Below, in pieces: positions 12,671 to 23,710 of a stretch of DNA of 64,000 nt. Source of the DNA: Malachius bipustulatus (lineage: Eukaryota > Arthropoda > Insecta > Coleoptera > Melyridae); contig OU342630.1 in NCBI GenBank assembly GCA_910589415.1, forward strand, positions 45,354,012 through 45,418,011. The letters run 5' to 3'. Within the stretch, counting starts at the first letter, position 1. Each line of letters begins with the position of its first letter. A model generated the notes under the pieces. That model had not been told where the DNA came from, ran no database searches, and saw only the letters and a list, made by a program, of their open reading frames with translations. Position numbers and translations under genes: made by a program.

Positions 12671-13470
12671 CAGGGTTATTCACGGTATTACGGGACGGAC
12701 GATTATGGCATGTCCCTTGATTTTAATGTCAAGATGACTGCGAACGAACAATAACAAAACGAGGCCGGAATTAGAGAACATTTTTTATTTCACATCACAC
12801 ATCGGGCTGGGGCTACAACGAGAGCTTAAACTAAACTCAACTGGTTCTATTACTTTAACAATATTCTTATTCAACAATACATACACATACATACATAGAA
12901 CCGACGTTTCTCGGTGAACCACTCACGAGGAGTTATTTATGGAAACCAGGACGTCCGGTCCAGGTACCGTGCTGGAGTTCTCGTGACTAGAACTAGATAG
13001 TCGCAACAGCCTAATTCAGAAAATTTTGTTTTGGAAAAGGATACACAGACCCGTTAAAGGGACATATTCATAAATACAGAGTATCCCAAACATTAAAAAT
13101 ATTAAATTTATGTCTTTTTAAATGGAATGCTCATATGTTATTGCATTTTTAGATTGTCTGGGAAGTAAAAATAAATTTTTTTACAGTTGGTGTTTAAATT
13201 GAGAAGTTTTGAAGTAATAAACAAGCGAGAATCGTGATTTTTAAAGGTCAAATCAGTGTACAGCAAAAACGGCTCAAGATGGAGAAAAATGGATGTCCCT
13301 ATATTTTAACTTTTGATGTACTATCTCCTGTGGTAAGTACAGAAACATTTGTACCATTTATTATTATTTTTATTTATTATTATTTTTATTTAGCGACGGC
13401 TGAGAAACCTCAGATTTTTTTTACATTTTTTATCGCCCTGTATAAGCCTTTCATCTACATCACAGGATAG
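12671..13470. repeat. Composite of an unknown CAGGGTTATT end and a palindromic-family fragment
   Basis: A CAGGGTTATTCACGG terminus at 12671 is preceded by TA and begins a moderately GC-rich unknown sequence. About 13096-13470 matches the family D palindromes (TTATTGCATTTTTAGATTGT, then AAAACGGCTCAAGATGG). Only one arm is recognisable here. Confidence 0.55.
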
Positions 13471-13683
13471 TAGTACATAAAACGTTGAGATAGAGACATC
13501 TAATGAGACATGTACTCGAGATATTTGAAAGTTTCAAGGTAAAAAACTTTACCTATACAGGTGTCCCAGAAATGACTTTACTAAATATGTTCCTCTCGTG
13601 AAGCCTGAGTCGATTAAAGCCAACTTATTTCGGTCCACAGTTCTATTGTAATATTGAATAATATTGAATATTCCACAGTAATA

Positions 13684-13846
13684 TTGAAGACTCTTCAAGC
13701 TCAGGTTATGCGGCGAATCCAGAAAAAAAAAATTAAACACCTATCTTTCTTTCTAAGCGATTCCGGGCGTATGTTTGTGTAAACTTTTATTGCTAAAAAA
13801 ATTTATTAACTGGTGAAGTCCTGCTACAAAAAAGTGAAACACCCTG
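13684..13846. repeat. Repeat copy ending CACCCTG (direct repeat partner at 14262)
   Basis: This ~163-bp segment, running from about TTGAAGACTCTTCAAGC to GTGAAACACCCTG, recurs in the same orientation at 14262-14430 at high identity. A third, shorter copy of its right end is at 63438-63475. The terminal words (ACTGGTGAAGTCCTGCTA, then CACCCTG) look like the right end of a CAGGGTG-type element. Confidence 0.75.
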
Positions 13847-13848
13847 CT

Positions 13849-14107
13849 TGGTTTGGCCAGTAGGAGACGCCAAAACGTCAATTCCGAAATTGGTATTTAG
13901 CTATAAAAGCTAAACCGCTGAAGTGATTTTGATGAAATTTGGTATGACGTTATGGTTTTATGGGACAAGAAGTGCAATACTAAAATTACTCATAACGTTA
14001 ATTAATTGATCCTGGGTTTTATCGAAATCGCTTCAGCGGTTTAACTTTTATAGCCAAGTAATAATTTAAGAATTGATGGTTTGGTTTTTGTCATAGTGAC
14101 CAAACCA
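13849..14107. mobile_element. 259-bp MITE with long imperfect terminal inverted repeats
   Basis: The left end TGGTTTGGCCAGTA and the right end TAGTGACCAAACCA are complementary. The arms continue for ~85 bases, including GCTATAAAAGCTAAACCGCT on the left. It sits immediately after the CACCCTG end of the upstream repeat. Flanks TGCT and TGCA may be a degraded short target duplication; I could not settle the superfamily. Confidence 0.75.
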
Positions 14108-14261
14108 TGCAACTTTGGACTAAGATAAGTTCACTTAAATCGATCTAGTTTCACCCGCGGAACATGTAGTGAGCTGTAGCGTCATCTCAGGGACATTGTA
14201 TAGTTTCGTTTTCTCTGCTCTAAATTATAACGAAGAACCTCTTGATTTAAAATTTTAAATA

Positions 14262-14430
14262 TTGAAGACCCTTCAAGCCCAGGTTATGCGACGAATCCTG
14301 AAAAAAAAAATTATTAAACACCTATCTTCCTTTCTAAGCGATTCCGGACGTATGTTTGTGTACACTTTTATTGCTAAAAAAAAATTATTAACTGGTGAAG
14401 TCCTGCTACAAAAAAGTGAAACACCCTGTA
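14262..14430. repeat. Second copy of the 13684 direct repeat, ending CACCCTGTATA
   Basis: It matches 13684-13846 with few differences and retains a complete CACCCTG-TATA right border. Open frames in both copies are parallel and start in the repeat, so they are not independent genes. Confidence 0.75.
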
Positions 14431-14519
14431 TAAATTACTGTTAGACACACAATACAGAGTTTTTCCCTCTATCCGTTAATAAATATTAATAATTTTTTTA
14501 TCAATCAACATTCTGTATA

Positions 14520-15521
14520 CAGGGTGCACCATGTATCCTTCTCTATATTGCTATCTCCTGAACGCTAAGAGATACAGGGTCGGTTAAATTAGAGAAAAGA
14601 TGCGCAGTTTTGTGGCCATCTCGAATTCGTCAAAACATGCAAGATATCTGTGACCGTTCCTGAAATATCCTGAAAAAACTGAAAAATACAGATTTCTTAT
14701 TTTCCTCATATCTTTTTTATTATTGGAAATTAATAAATAATTTTTTGTAGGCTTACATAAGCCGTTAAGAACTATCCATCTGACATTTCAAAAATTTTCA
14801 AGGCCTACTAGATCCAAGAGTTTTCACAGTGAACTTTAGTTTTTCTTATGGCCGCCATATTATTTTTTTATGTCGTTCGATATGAAAAAAATAATGGAAA
14901 CCAAAAATTATTAAACTTCAAAAAAAAAATTTTTAAATTTTTATTCTTAATTTTTCAAAGACAAACCTAATAAAAAATCGTCGAAAAACGTCAACATTTG
15001 TAAAATACGCCGAAATAGTGGTTGCCTTATGGTTTTTTAATTTATCTATGAAATTCGGTCTAAAAATGTGTCTTTTTTGTAAAGAAAAAAGAAGAATAAA
15101 ATTTTTTTAAATTTATTTTTTGAAGTTTAACAGTTTTTAGTTTTTATGATTTTTTTTTGTACGAACAACATAAAAAAAACACTATGGTGGCCATAAGAAA
15201 AACGAAAGTTGACTATGAAAATTCTGGGATCTAGTCGGCTTTGAAAATTTTTTAAATGTCAGATGGGTAGCTCTTGACGACTTATGTAAGCCCACAAAAA
15301 ATTATTCATTAATATCCAATAATAAAAAAGATGTGGAAAAAATAAGAAATCTCGATTTTTCAGTTTTTTCAGGGTATTTCAGGAACGGTCACAGATATCT
15401 TGTATGTCTCGACGGAATCGAGATGGCCACAAAATTGCGCTCCTTTGGACTTGTTTAACCGACCCTGTATCCGTTAGCGTTAGGAGATAGCAATATAGAG
15501 AAGGATACATGGTGCACCCTG
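14520..15521. mobile_element. 1002-bp palindromic CAGGGTG element, second copy
   Basis: It starts CAGGGTGCACCATGTATCC, ends in its reverse complement, and is flanked by TA on both sides (14518-14519 and 15522-15523). It is almost identical to 7928-8926 apart from scattered substitutions and small indels, which points to relatively recent movement of the family. No coding capacity. Confidence 0.9.
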
Positions 15522-15523
15522 TA

Positions 15524-16215
15524 GAAGCATATATTCTCAACAGCAAAAAATCAACCCTCGAGGCGAATATTTCGTTCGTTCGGAAACTTTTTAAACAGGT
15601 GTTTATTTTGATTTTAAATAAGTACCTACGTTGTTAACATGGAAAGAATAATAATTGCATATTCTTTCGTCTAATGATACGACAGGTGAATATGCAAATA
15701 AATAGTATGCAACGGTAATTCAAAATCTGTTTATTGCACAAAAAGGGGGAAATTTACTGAAGAACAACTTATTAACTGAAGTATCAAAATAAGCTTGGTA
15801 GCATCTGCATCTTCACTAAAACAAATAACCAACATTAAAGTACACTGGACATTAATATTACAAAAGAACAATGGAAAATAGACAATAGAAAATGCCATTT
15901 ATTTTATGCATACATACTTTTAAAGCTGACACTTGAAGGCGACAGGTAGCAAGAAGCTAATATTATTCATATGCATTGTGCTCATTGGGCGATCAATGCT
16001 GTGTTGTCTGCAATCAATCATGTATGCAATGCGGACAAAATAAACACATTAATATAACCTACTAGGTATACAGTGTGACAGGGTAAAACCTGCTACTGAT
16101 AATTTGGTTAGACACAAATGATTATTATATCATAAAACATGGCCATACCATTTATTTATCGAAAGCATGATTACAGAAACGATTTTTCTATACATATGGA
16201 CCTCTACTGGTTGAT
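15524..16215. other. Unassigned stretch
   Basis: AT-rich sequence after the palindrome. I recognise no gene or structured repeat. Confidence 0.4.
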
Positions 16216-16221
16216 GTTGAT

Positions 16222-16270
16222 ATGGCAGCCTGATGAGCTGAAGTTACAACGAAACGTCGAGAGGCTGTGT
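16222..16270 (+). ncRNA. Hammerhead-ribozyme-like motif (minimal type I, weak)
   Basis: The core order is CTGATGA (16230-16236), 14 bases, then GAAACGTC (16251-16258). ACGT gives the short self-complementary stem III known from dimer-acting hammerheads of Penelope-like elements. Stem II would have G-C, U-A and G-C pairs with one C/A mismatch. CAGC before and GCTG after the core could form stem I across an internal loop. The core is intact but the stems are weak, so activity is uncertain. Confidence 0.4.
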
Positions 16271-16686
16271 GACACTATCTGAGATTCAGAGATATTTAAA
16301 AATATTTTACTCTTTTTTGGTTTTACATCTGCTTCATTTGGCCCTAAAATTTCATCTTCTGTACCTACCTACTGTTCTCAAAATTATGCGAAATATCTCA
16401 TGTAATCCTGACGCCGGCTAAAAAAAGAAAACGATGTTGAAGTAAAGTGAAGAATACTTCGGAAAATTCAAGTTGAAAAGAACTACATCAGCTTGCAATT
16501 TTTCACTCTACACATGCGGTAGTTTTCTTTTTTGAGGGAATGTCGGTCGTAGCTATGTAGATAAGACATAGTCGCCCCACTCTGCTAATTTAGCTTCGAA
16601 AACGAGCTCATTCAGTCACAGACACATGTTATGAGAAATATATAGTTGAGTAGACAAATAGAGAAACATAAACAACCATTACGAGC

Positions 16687-16760
16687 TGGGATTAGAACCC
16701 ACACGGTGGCAGTCACAACGGATTAGTAGTCTGCACTTCAACCCGCCGAGCTACCGCCCA
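16687..16760 (-). repeat. tRNA-derived SINE head (pol III A and B boxes)
   Basis: On the minus strand, TAGCTCGGCGGGTT (16753-16740) fits the tRNA A box. GGTTCTAATCC (16699-16689) fits the B box (consensus GGTTCNANNCC). They are ~41 bases apart, as in tRNA genes and tRNA-derived SINEs. The two acceptor strands do not pair, so this is not a functional tRNA gene. The SINE body would extend towards lower coordinates, but I could not define its 3' end. Plus-strand open frames here are incidental. Confidence 0.6.
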
Positions 16761-16769
16761 CCTCCTGAT

Positions 16770-17738
16770 GCAGTAGGTATAGTATCAGATATTGGCAATA
16801 TATACCTACAGAAAACTGGCTTAATTTATTCGAAAACCTTAAGTTTGTCGAAAAAAAAACCATTGTGAAAATTATTTGTCTATATACAGGCTGTTTCAGA
16901 GATATAGGGCCAAATTTAAAGGGGTAGGTTCCTATCATAAATTTTCAGTTTTTGTAGATTTCTTCACCGAGTTTATTGCAAATACAAAAATGTTATTCAA
17001 TGCCTATGCATTTTGGAACAAAAAAGTGTTCTTGAATTTTTCTTCCTACGGTGTGTCGTTTTTGAGATGATGTTGAGAGTAATGTTGGGCCATTTGCATC
17101 GCAAAATGATTGATTTCATTAAAAGCGAGATTAAAAGTAACTAGAATTTTTACAGAAAATGTTATTCTTAATAATTAGTGACCACTTGTCTATGGAAAAT
17201 TCAAATTTCTCGCCCCTTATGAAATTAACTAAAGAATACTCTTTTGTTCTCGAATCCATGGGCTATTTGAATACCGTTTTCGTAAATGCAATAAAGCCAA
17301 TATGGGAATTGAATAACAGTTTTGTAATTGCAATAAGTCATTGTGGTAAAAAGATAGGAAGGGAAAAGCGGTGCGTGCCATTCTTGAATATCTATGCCAC
17401 TGAAAGACGTCTACAAAACCTGAAATACCCAAATTAAAAACCTGAAATACCCAAATTAGAGATCCTAGTTTGTTTATTGTTCATGCCAAGTTTTATCAAA
17501 AGCGGTTTAAATTTACATGAGTTATAACCAAAAACTTCTTTATTTTTTTACATTTAAACGAAACGGAATTTTGAGCTGAAATAAATGTTTTCAACAACAA
17601 TTTTTTTGTCGTTGTTGAATGTACGAGTATAACAATTCCCATGATTAGCAATTTTAAACAACTTAGAATTTCATCTCAACTTCGTGAGTATAAAATTTGT
17701 ATCATAATAACACCTTTTTACTAATTTTCAATATTGTA
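16770..17738. other. Unassigned stretch with one element-like end and a short tandem repeat
   Basis: TATACAGGCTGTTTCAGAG at about 16882 resembles the left end of a TA-flanked element without a matching right end. The 18-base word ACCTGAAATACCCAAATT occurs twice at about 17417-17455. Nothing else is supported. Confidence 0.4.
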
Positions 17739-18594
17739 ATACAGGGTGATTGATTGAAACGCCACATTAGAAAAAGTTCGACTTCCAAATGATCTAGGAA
17801 TCTGAAGTTTGGAACTTAGGCAACATACCTAATAAAGAGTCAAAATGAAATATTACCAAGATGGTAGAACATTAAAAATGGCGAAAGCAATGGCCATCTT
17901 TGTTTTTTTTAAATGGGACACCCCATATATTATTGCATTTTCAGATCGTCTGAGAAAATGTAATAACAATGGTGCTTATAGTTGTATTTTAAATTGAGTA
18001 GGCCATGAGTTATAAACAAGTGAAAATCGTGATTTTCCAACTTTAAAAACATTTACCACGGAAACGGCTCATGATATCAGAAAACGGCTTACATGTCCCT
18101 ATCTTAACTTTTCATCTGGTATACTACTGTAGAGTTGAAATGTTTATACAGGGTGATGAAAAATCTGACAATTTTCACCACCTTGTATAAAGATTTCAAC
18201 TGCATATTTGGATGCCTTATAAAAAGTTAAGATAGGGACATGTAAGCCGTTTTCTGATATCTTGAGCCGTTTTCGTGATAAATGTCTTTAAAGTTGGAAA
18301 ATCACGATTTTCACTTGTTTATAACTCATGGCCTACTCAATTTAAAATACAACTATAAGCACCATTGTTATTACATTTTCTCAGACGATCTGAAAATGCA
18401 ATAATATATGGGGTGTCCCATTTAAAAGAACAAAGATGGCCATTGCTTTCGCCATTTTTAATGTTCTGCCATCTTGGTAATATTTCATTTTGACTCGTTA
18501 TTAGGTATGTTGCCTAAGTTCCAAATTTCAGATTCCTAGATCATTTGGAAGTCGAACTTTTTCTAATGTGGCGTTTCAATCAATCACCCTGTAT
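17739..18594. mobile_element. 856-bp near-perfect palindrome (family D) with TA duplication
   Basis: ATACAGGGTGATTGATTGAA at 17739 is matched in reverse by the right end at 18594. The arms remain complementary almost to a centre near 18165. The element proper is CAGGGTG...CACCCTG with TA on both sides. Internal words (GTTATAAACAAGTGAAAATC, CATGTCCCTATCTTAACTTT) recur in copies at 0.9, 13.1, 30.3, 42.3 and 47.0 kb. No coding sequence. Confidence 0.9.
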
Positions 18595-18611
18595 AATTTC
18601 ATTACAGATAA

Positions 18612-18648
18612 CCCTGATGAAGAATTAAATAAAATTTCGAAAGCTTGG
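18612..18648 (+). ncRNA. Hammerhead-ribozyme-like motif
   Basis: CTGATGA (18614-18620) is followed by a foldable stem II (GAATT with AATTTC, one bulge), then GAAA (18639-18642) merging into the self-complementary AGCT. The CTT after it fits the NUH cleavage triplet. CC before and GG after the core give two stem I base pairs. It lies 20 bases after the end of the 17739-18594 palindrome. Stem I is short, so this may be decayed. Confidence 0.4.
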
Positions 18649-18934
18649 CGAGAAAAAAGAGTGTTATTTATATATTTATTATACTTTTTATGAAAACGCT
18701 GCATTCCCAATTAATTCCTAATAAACATTTATCTACATAGTATCTGTCATAGGTAAATAAAAATAAAAAGGTAAAACTGCGACATGTAATAAGCAATTTT
18801 TCTTTATCTTACGTTTTCGTTCTACACTGCTTTGAACTTTGATGACGTTTATAGTTATTAGTTCCTAAACTACTCCAATTTTTTTTCTTGCGGGGACGAT
18901 CCAAAAACACAATAAGGAGTTTTTTTTTCATTAC

Positions 18935-18995
18935 ATAACTTTGATATGCCACTCAGCCACTCTCATATGGGATTCTATGTATAGTCCAAAATGAT
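18935..18995. repeat. Solo terminal fragment of palindrome family D
   Basis: ATAACTTTGATATG...CTCTCATATG...TATAGTCCAAAAT matches the right end of the element at 46974-47525. No partner arm is present nearby. Confidence 0.6.
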
Positions 18996-19133
18996 TTTAA
19001 ATTATGGGCAGTCAATTAAGTACATTTCTTCTCAGTTAATATTATTGCAGACTTGAAAAAAACGAAACAGGTCGTTTTTGTATCATTAATAACACTTGTA
19101 GTATAAAAAACTCACCCCTCACTTTAATCCCCT

Positions 19134-19345
19134 TACAGCCAATATTATAAAGGCTCATAAGGCTAACAGGCAGATTTCTGTGCTCATTTTTGAAGCTAAT
19201 ATCGACTTTTATAACATTTTTGTAATTACTTTCGTGTCAAGAATACACAAGTTTATGAAAAATCCACTTAGACTCGATACCTTCTTCATAAATGGTCACA
19301 GAAATCTGCCCGTTAACTTAATGAGCCTTTATAATACCCTCTGTT
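19134..19345. repeat. Short inverted-repeat element
   Basis: ATTATAAAGGCTCATAAGGC on the left is matched in reverse by GTTAACTTAATGAGCCTTTA on the right. Both arms continue through GCAGATTTCTGTG to about 50 paired bases. The loop is ~95 bases. No open frame. Confidence 0.75.
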
Positions 19346-19423
19346 AGTCTGAGAATAAAATTAGGATGTTCATGGTTTTTTTTTTGTTGTTTACAACATC
19401 AAGAATTAAACGATATTATTATC

Positions 19424-19635
19424 CTAAGAAGTTTCAAGTGGTTGTAGAAAATTTTGTAAATCAGGCAATTTTAATTTATTTTTAATGTCAATTTTTGCAA
19501 TAAATTTAAGAGCAGTATAATTTTTGTGTAGATAATCAAGACACCTTTCGAATAATGTATCACAAGCCCCCCTCCTAATACTTCCCATTAAAAATTTAGA
19601 GGTTGCATCTGTCACTAGAAGAAGTTCTGTTGATC
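19424..19635 (-). CDS. Possible 3'-terminal exon of unknown gene
   Basis: On the minus strand a pyrimidine-rich tract ending TTTTTGTAG (AG at 19637-19636) precedes a frame of about 70 codons with a stop at 19424. The product reads STELLLVTDATSKF near its start and ends LQNFLQPLETS. Its composition is mixed rather than homopolymeric, with no membrane segment or motif that I recognise. Another minus-strand frame (19771-20031, containing DFCAPCQACEIF) lies ~135 bases upstream and could be a preceding exon, but no convincing donor joins them. Chance frames of this length are common in such AT-rich DNA, so the splice acceptor is the main support. Confidence 0.25.
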
Positions 19636-20030
19636 CTACAAAAATAATAACTGAAAAATGAATTTATTCGTTACATTATGGTTCACACTGTATAATAGGT
19701 ACGCATATGAAAAACGAATTTATGATCAATGGTAAAAAAATACTGTCTTAAACAATGCTTTCAGGTTTAATTAATTAATCAGGCAACAGGCACGACGAGA
19801 TCTAACCAAACAAATTTCGTAGTGGGGCAATTTTTTTTTATATCTGTACGCACGGCAAAGAAAGACGATTTTCCTCCATATTATACGATTATTAACTGAT
19901 CCAGTGGTTTGATGAATTTTAGACCTGTGATTTGAAGTCCAATTAATATTTAAATACGAAATTTTCTTGATAGCAGAACAAAATATTTCACATGCTTGGC
20001 AAGGAGCACAGAAGTCCATCAAGGTTTTCG

Positions 20031-20816
20031 TATTAAAAACTTAGTGCAATGATCCGAAGAATGGATCGTGAAGAATGCAGTCGACTGAAGAATGCAAAAT
20101 CAAGTGAAGTCACGATGTGAGATAACACCTGGGAGAATCATGGGTCAGGAAGAAGAACGATCGAAAGACGTAGGTCTTAGCTGCAGACCTAGGCGGAGGC
20201 TGAAGATGTGATGCTGCGGTATAGCGGCCAGATTTAGAGAGAGGAATGCGAACTAAATAAGGGGTTAAGCTAACGTTCTTTCTCTTCGAGGAAGACTGCC
20301 AAGCAACGACGCATTTTTATCAGGATGCACCTGACCGCTGCGTGCTCGACTTCGTCACTATCCTTCATCTGTTTGTTATCTTACCAACTTAACAACACTC
20401 AATCGTGAAATTAAAGCAAGTCTGTAGATTATCCTATATAGATTATAATGGATCGGTAAATTTTACTTTTAAAAAACATTGATACCTATAACAAAAAAAA
20501 AAAATAGTAATAAATAATTATCTAAAATTAACCGCTAAACTGAACTACATATTCCTACTTTCTAGGTTTAAATGTTTTCCTTTTTCAATAGGTATGTATA
20601 TTGTATATTATAATATCATGTGGACAGAAATTGACAAATTATATAAATAATTCTAAAAAAAATACATTGCTGCTCATCATCAGGCATTTTTTTACAATTT
20701 TTTTTTTAATACAAAAGGAACATTTTTGTATTGTCAACTGGTGAAAAAAGTAATACGTAAACTGATTTATCAGATAATTAAGTAGGTAGATAACGATTTT
20801 AAAACGCATAGGTATA
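20031..20816. other. Unassigned stretch, partly GC-richer
   Basis: About 20040-20345 is richer in GC and has no long frame. It shares AAGCAACGACGCAT with about 12336, perhaps a short dispersed repeat. The remainder is AT-rich with no feature. Confidence 0.4.
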
Positions 20817-21428
20817 CAGGGTGGTGAGTTTTTATAAATTGGTTTAGTACACTGATCTCGTAAACTATTGCAGTTAGAGGAACGGTTAAATGCGGAAAGT
20901 AGTGCAGTTTTATGAGCTTAATTCGAAACAGCTTTTTTTTGCTCCATCGGTTCGTACACATTTAACATGAAGTAAATTCCGCGAATTTCTTTATAATACT
21001 GAGATAGCAGTCATATTATTAGGATTAGAGAATAATCGTAAAGGAAATAAGCAATAAAACAGCGTTACATTTTTTTTGGCGTGAAATTTTCGAGCTATTA
21101 CATTACACGATATAAACCTCAATATGTTTTTTTCTGAAAATAAAGAAGTTATTAGACGGCTTTTACACTTTAAAAAATGCTGTCCCCAGAATATTGTTCT
21201 CTAATCCAAGAGTGCTATGGTGCTCTTGCTATGGTGTATAAAGAAATTCGCTAAATTTTGTTTTTTTGTCAAATATCTAGGAACCCATGAAGATTTTCAA
21301 AAAAAAACAAAAGTCAATTGCTTCGAATTTAGCTCATAATACTGCACTACTTTCCCCATTTAACCGTTCGTTCAACTGGCGTATTTTACGAGATCTCTGT
21401 ACCAAACATTGCAAAAAAACTCACCCTG
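20817..21428. mobile_element. 612-bp CAGGGTG element with ~115-bp inverted arms
   Basis: CAGGGTGGTGAGTTTTT at the left and AAAAACTCACCCTG at the right are complementary. The arms continue through TCTCGTAAA, GAACGGTTAAATG and GGAAAGTAGTGCAG. TA flanks the left end; the right flank reads ATA, so that copy of the duplication has probably lost a base. The open frame in the left arm is not a gene. Confidence 0.8.
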
Positions 21429-21429
21429 A

Positions 21430-23488
21430 TACTGAGGTACTTTCATACTGGCAAACATATTAAATGCGCTTGGATTATTAATAATTGGCCATTAATTTTT
21501 TTTTTCTAAAAAGTAGTAGGTATAGAATTGACTTCCCGTAACCGTAACATCAAGCGAATTCTTTGATAAGCATACACTTAAAATCAGTGACTATCTCAGT
21601 ACACTCAGTAAATACAGTACCAGAGTACTGGGACATTGATATAACTTTGCTGTCTATTCCTCGGTATTGTAAAAAGAAAAGGAATGAGTAAAAAGATTGT
21701 ATAAGATAAAAAAAACAATTCGATATATGTATTTTAACGCCTGTATAACCTGCAATTATTAACAGCCCCACCACAGCTGTCAGGAATGAGACAAAAAAAA
21801 GTCACTATATTGAATAGATGTCCTGCTCTCTCTCAGATCGCTACTGATCAGAATGAAAGGAAAGATTAGCTTACGTACTTCTTTATCATAATTTTATATC
21901 AAGGTAACTTATCTATCAAGGTAAGTACCTCATCTGGCATATAAAGAGAGAATTACTTTTTATTCGTTCTAAAGCAATCGGGCATTAAGTAAATACCTAC
22001 GCTCATACCTAAAAATTTGAAAATCCGGGTGCGGGAAAGGTCACTGAGAACAGGTAAAAGACAAAAACTTCCACTTTTTAATAGGCTTCAAAATAGTCGT
22101 TTATCATTTCTATATCAACCAGTTAAGTTTATAAACAATTTTATTAAGACCTGTCAAATTAGGTTTATCTATGTTTTTATGTTGATGTCAGGATATAAGT
22201 GTATCGTGTGTTGATGTCTACAAAACTAAAAAATTAAAATTCATTACAATCAAGGAAGCCAGTGGGAATTCTTTGGAAGTTGTAAATTAATGTGCATGGA
22301 GATCAGAAATGTATCAAATAGGTATCACACCTTCATGTGCAATTATTTTGCACTATTTTTTAATCGAACTCTAATTTGAGAAAAAGCTGCTTTTTTGTTC
22401 GTATTCTTATCTAGTATAAGACAACTCGGACATTTAGTGGACTTTATGTCCAACTCTAAATATTTTGCTTAAAAATTGAACCGGATTCATTTGAACCCCT
22501 ATCCTGGAATTAGACAAATGAACTTTTCAACTTCGGCCAAACTTTTGATCTACCTTGGAGATTGATAAAAATTACAACGAAACGAAGCTATAGCTGGAAG
22601 GGTTTATTTCAAGAATCTGACAAAGCCAGCTGGTCTTGTGATATCAAGTTACCACCGTTATCTTCCCTGGGAGTCAGGATTCAAGGTATACAAAAAAACT
22701 ACAGCTAAGTGCTGTTAATTACACCACCATAGTATACAGTTTCCTTCCTGTGCGGCTATAGAAGTATGATAATTATCTAGTAGACGTAGGTAGTCGTCTC
22801 GTAACGGCGTCATTGTTGGAATTGTGTGGAATAAAATTGCGTAAGATGATTGATAATTAAGAAGTTATCCAATGAAAGCCGACCTCGCTGCTAAAATGCA
22901 CTAGAGACACTGCGATGTGCACGTTTGTCACTTTTTGCACTACTGCAGTAGCAGTGTCCATTTCGTTGGTAAAATTTTTCTTGGTATGGAAACAGGGAGA
23001 TGTTAAAAGAGTTTATCTATAAAATATTTATTTTGATCGTTATAATTTTTCATCACTAAAATTGATGAGTAGATTCGTGTAGAAAAATTATGTTAGGTCT
23101 CTAGTGATACTACTAGTAAAATAGTTACATTTCCATGAAATCAAACTCAAAAAGTTAATACAGGGGGACACGCGAGGGGACACGTTAACCGTTTTGCTGC
23201 ATCTTCCAATCACTTAAAAATTATCAAGCCAAAAGCTCCTGTGAAAAAAGCATATGGTCATGGAAGAGAGGTCAGCAAAGCGACTCGAGCCCTCATAGTA
23301 TGGAAGAACATAGCAGGTAAGACCTGGGGTTGTAACTCTGGAAGCATGCGATGGATGGGACAGTCGCGGCCACCCTTTTTTTTGTTGTTGTTGTCATAGA
23401 AATTTCAACTAAATTTTATTATAGTAAGTCAAACTTTGTTCAGTAGCATAAAAAAAATATTTGGCCTCTATCATTTTCTGGAGTGGTA
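21430..23488. other. Unassigned AT-rich stretch
   Basis: No supported gene, RNA or repeat. Frames up to 74 codons occur but show no splice context, signal sequence or motif. Confidence 0.4.
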
Positions 23489-23710
23489 AAGTTGCGTTCT
23501 CACTCACTGATGCGCCGCGCAGCGCCGTCACGTCTGATCGAACATCGAATTTTTGTTGGTGTGGACAGGAAACTGCGCGAGAAATCTGCACTGACCTGAC
23601 GGATGGTATTTGTTCATGCGCGTTCCTGCGCGTTCATGCGCAGTTTCCAGTCCACACTCACAAAAATTCCATGCTAAATCAGGCGCGGCGCGCCAATGAG
23701 GACGCACCTT
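23489..23710. mobile_element. GC-rich 222-bp MITE
   Basis: The left terminus AAGTTGCGTTCTCA and right terminus TGAGGACGCACCTT are complementary. An inner pair (GTGTGGACAGGAAACTGCGC on the left) repeats in reverse on the right, separated by further GC-rich sequence. TA occurs on both sides. Its GC content is far above its surroundings. Both-strand open frames here follow from its composition. Confidence 0.75.

Noticed and set aside
16681..16760. Possible tRNA gene on the minus strand
   Set aside because: The A and B boxes fit, but the acceptor stem does not pair, so a SINE head is the better reading.
19771..20031. Thioredoxin-like gene (DFCAPCQACEIF)
   Set aside because: The WCxxC active-site pattern is absent and no other thioredoxin-fold motif follows, so no function is assigned.
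20670..20690. CTGATGATGAGCAG word on the minus strand as another hammerhead
   Set aside because: No GAAA core follows within a workable distance.
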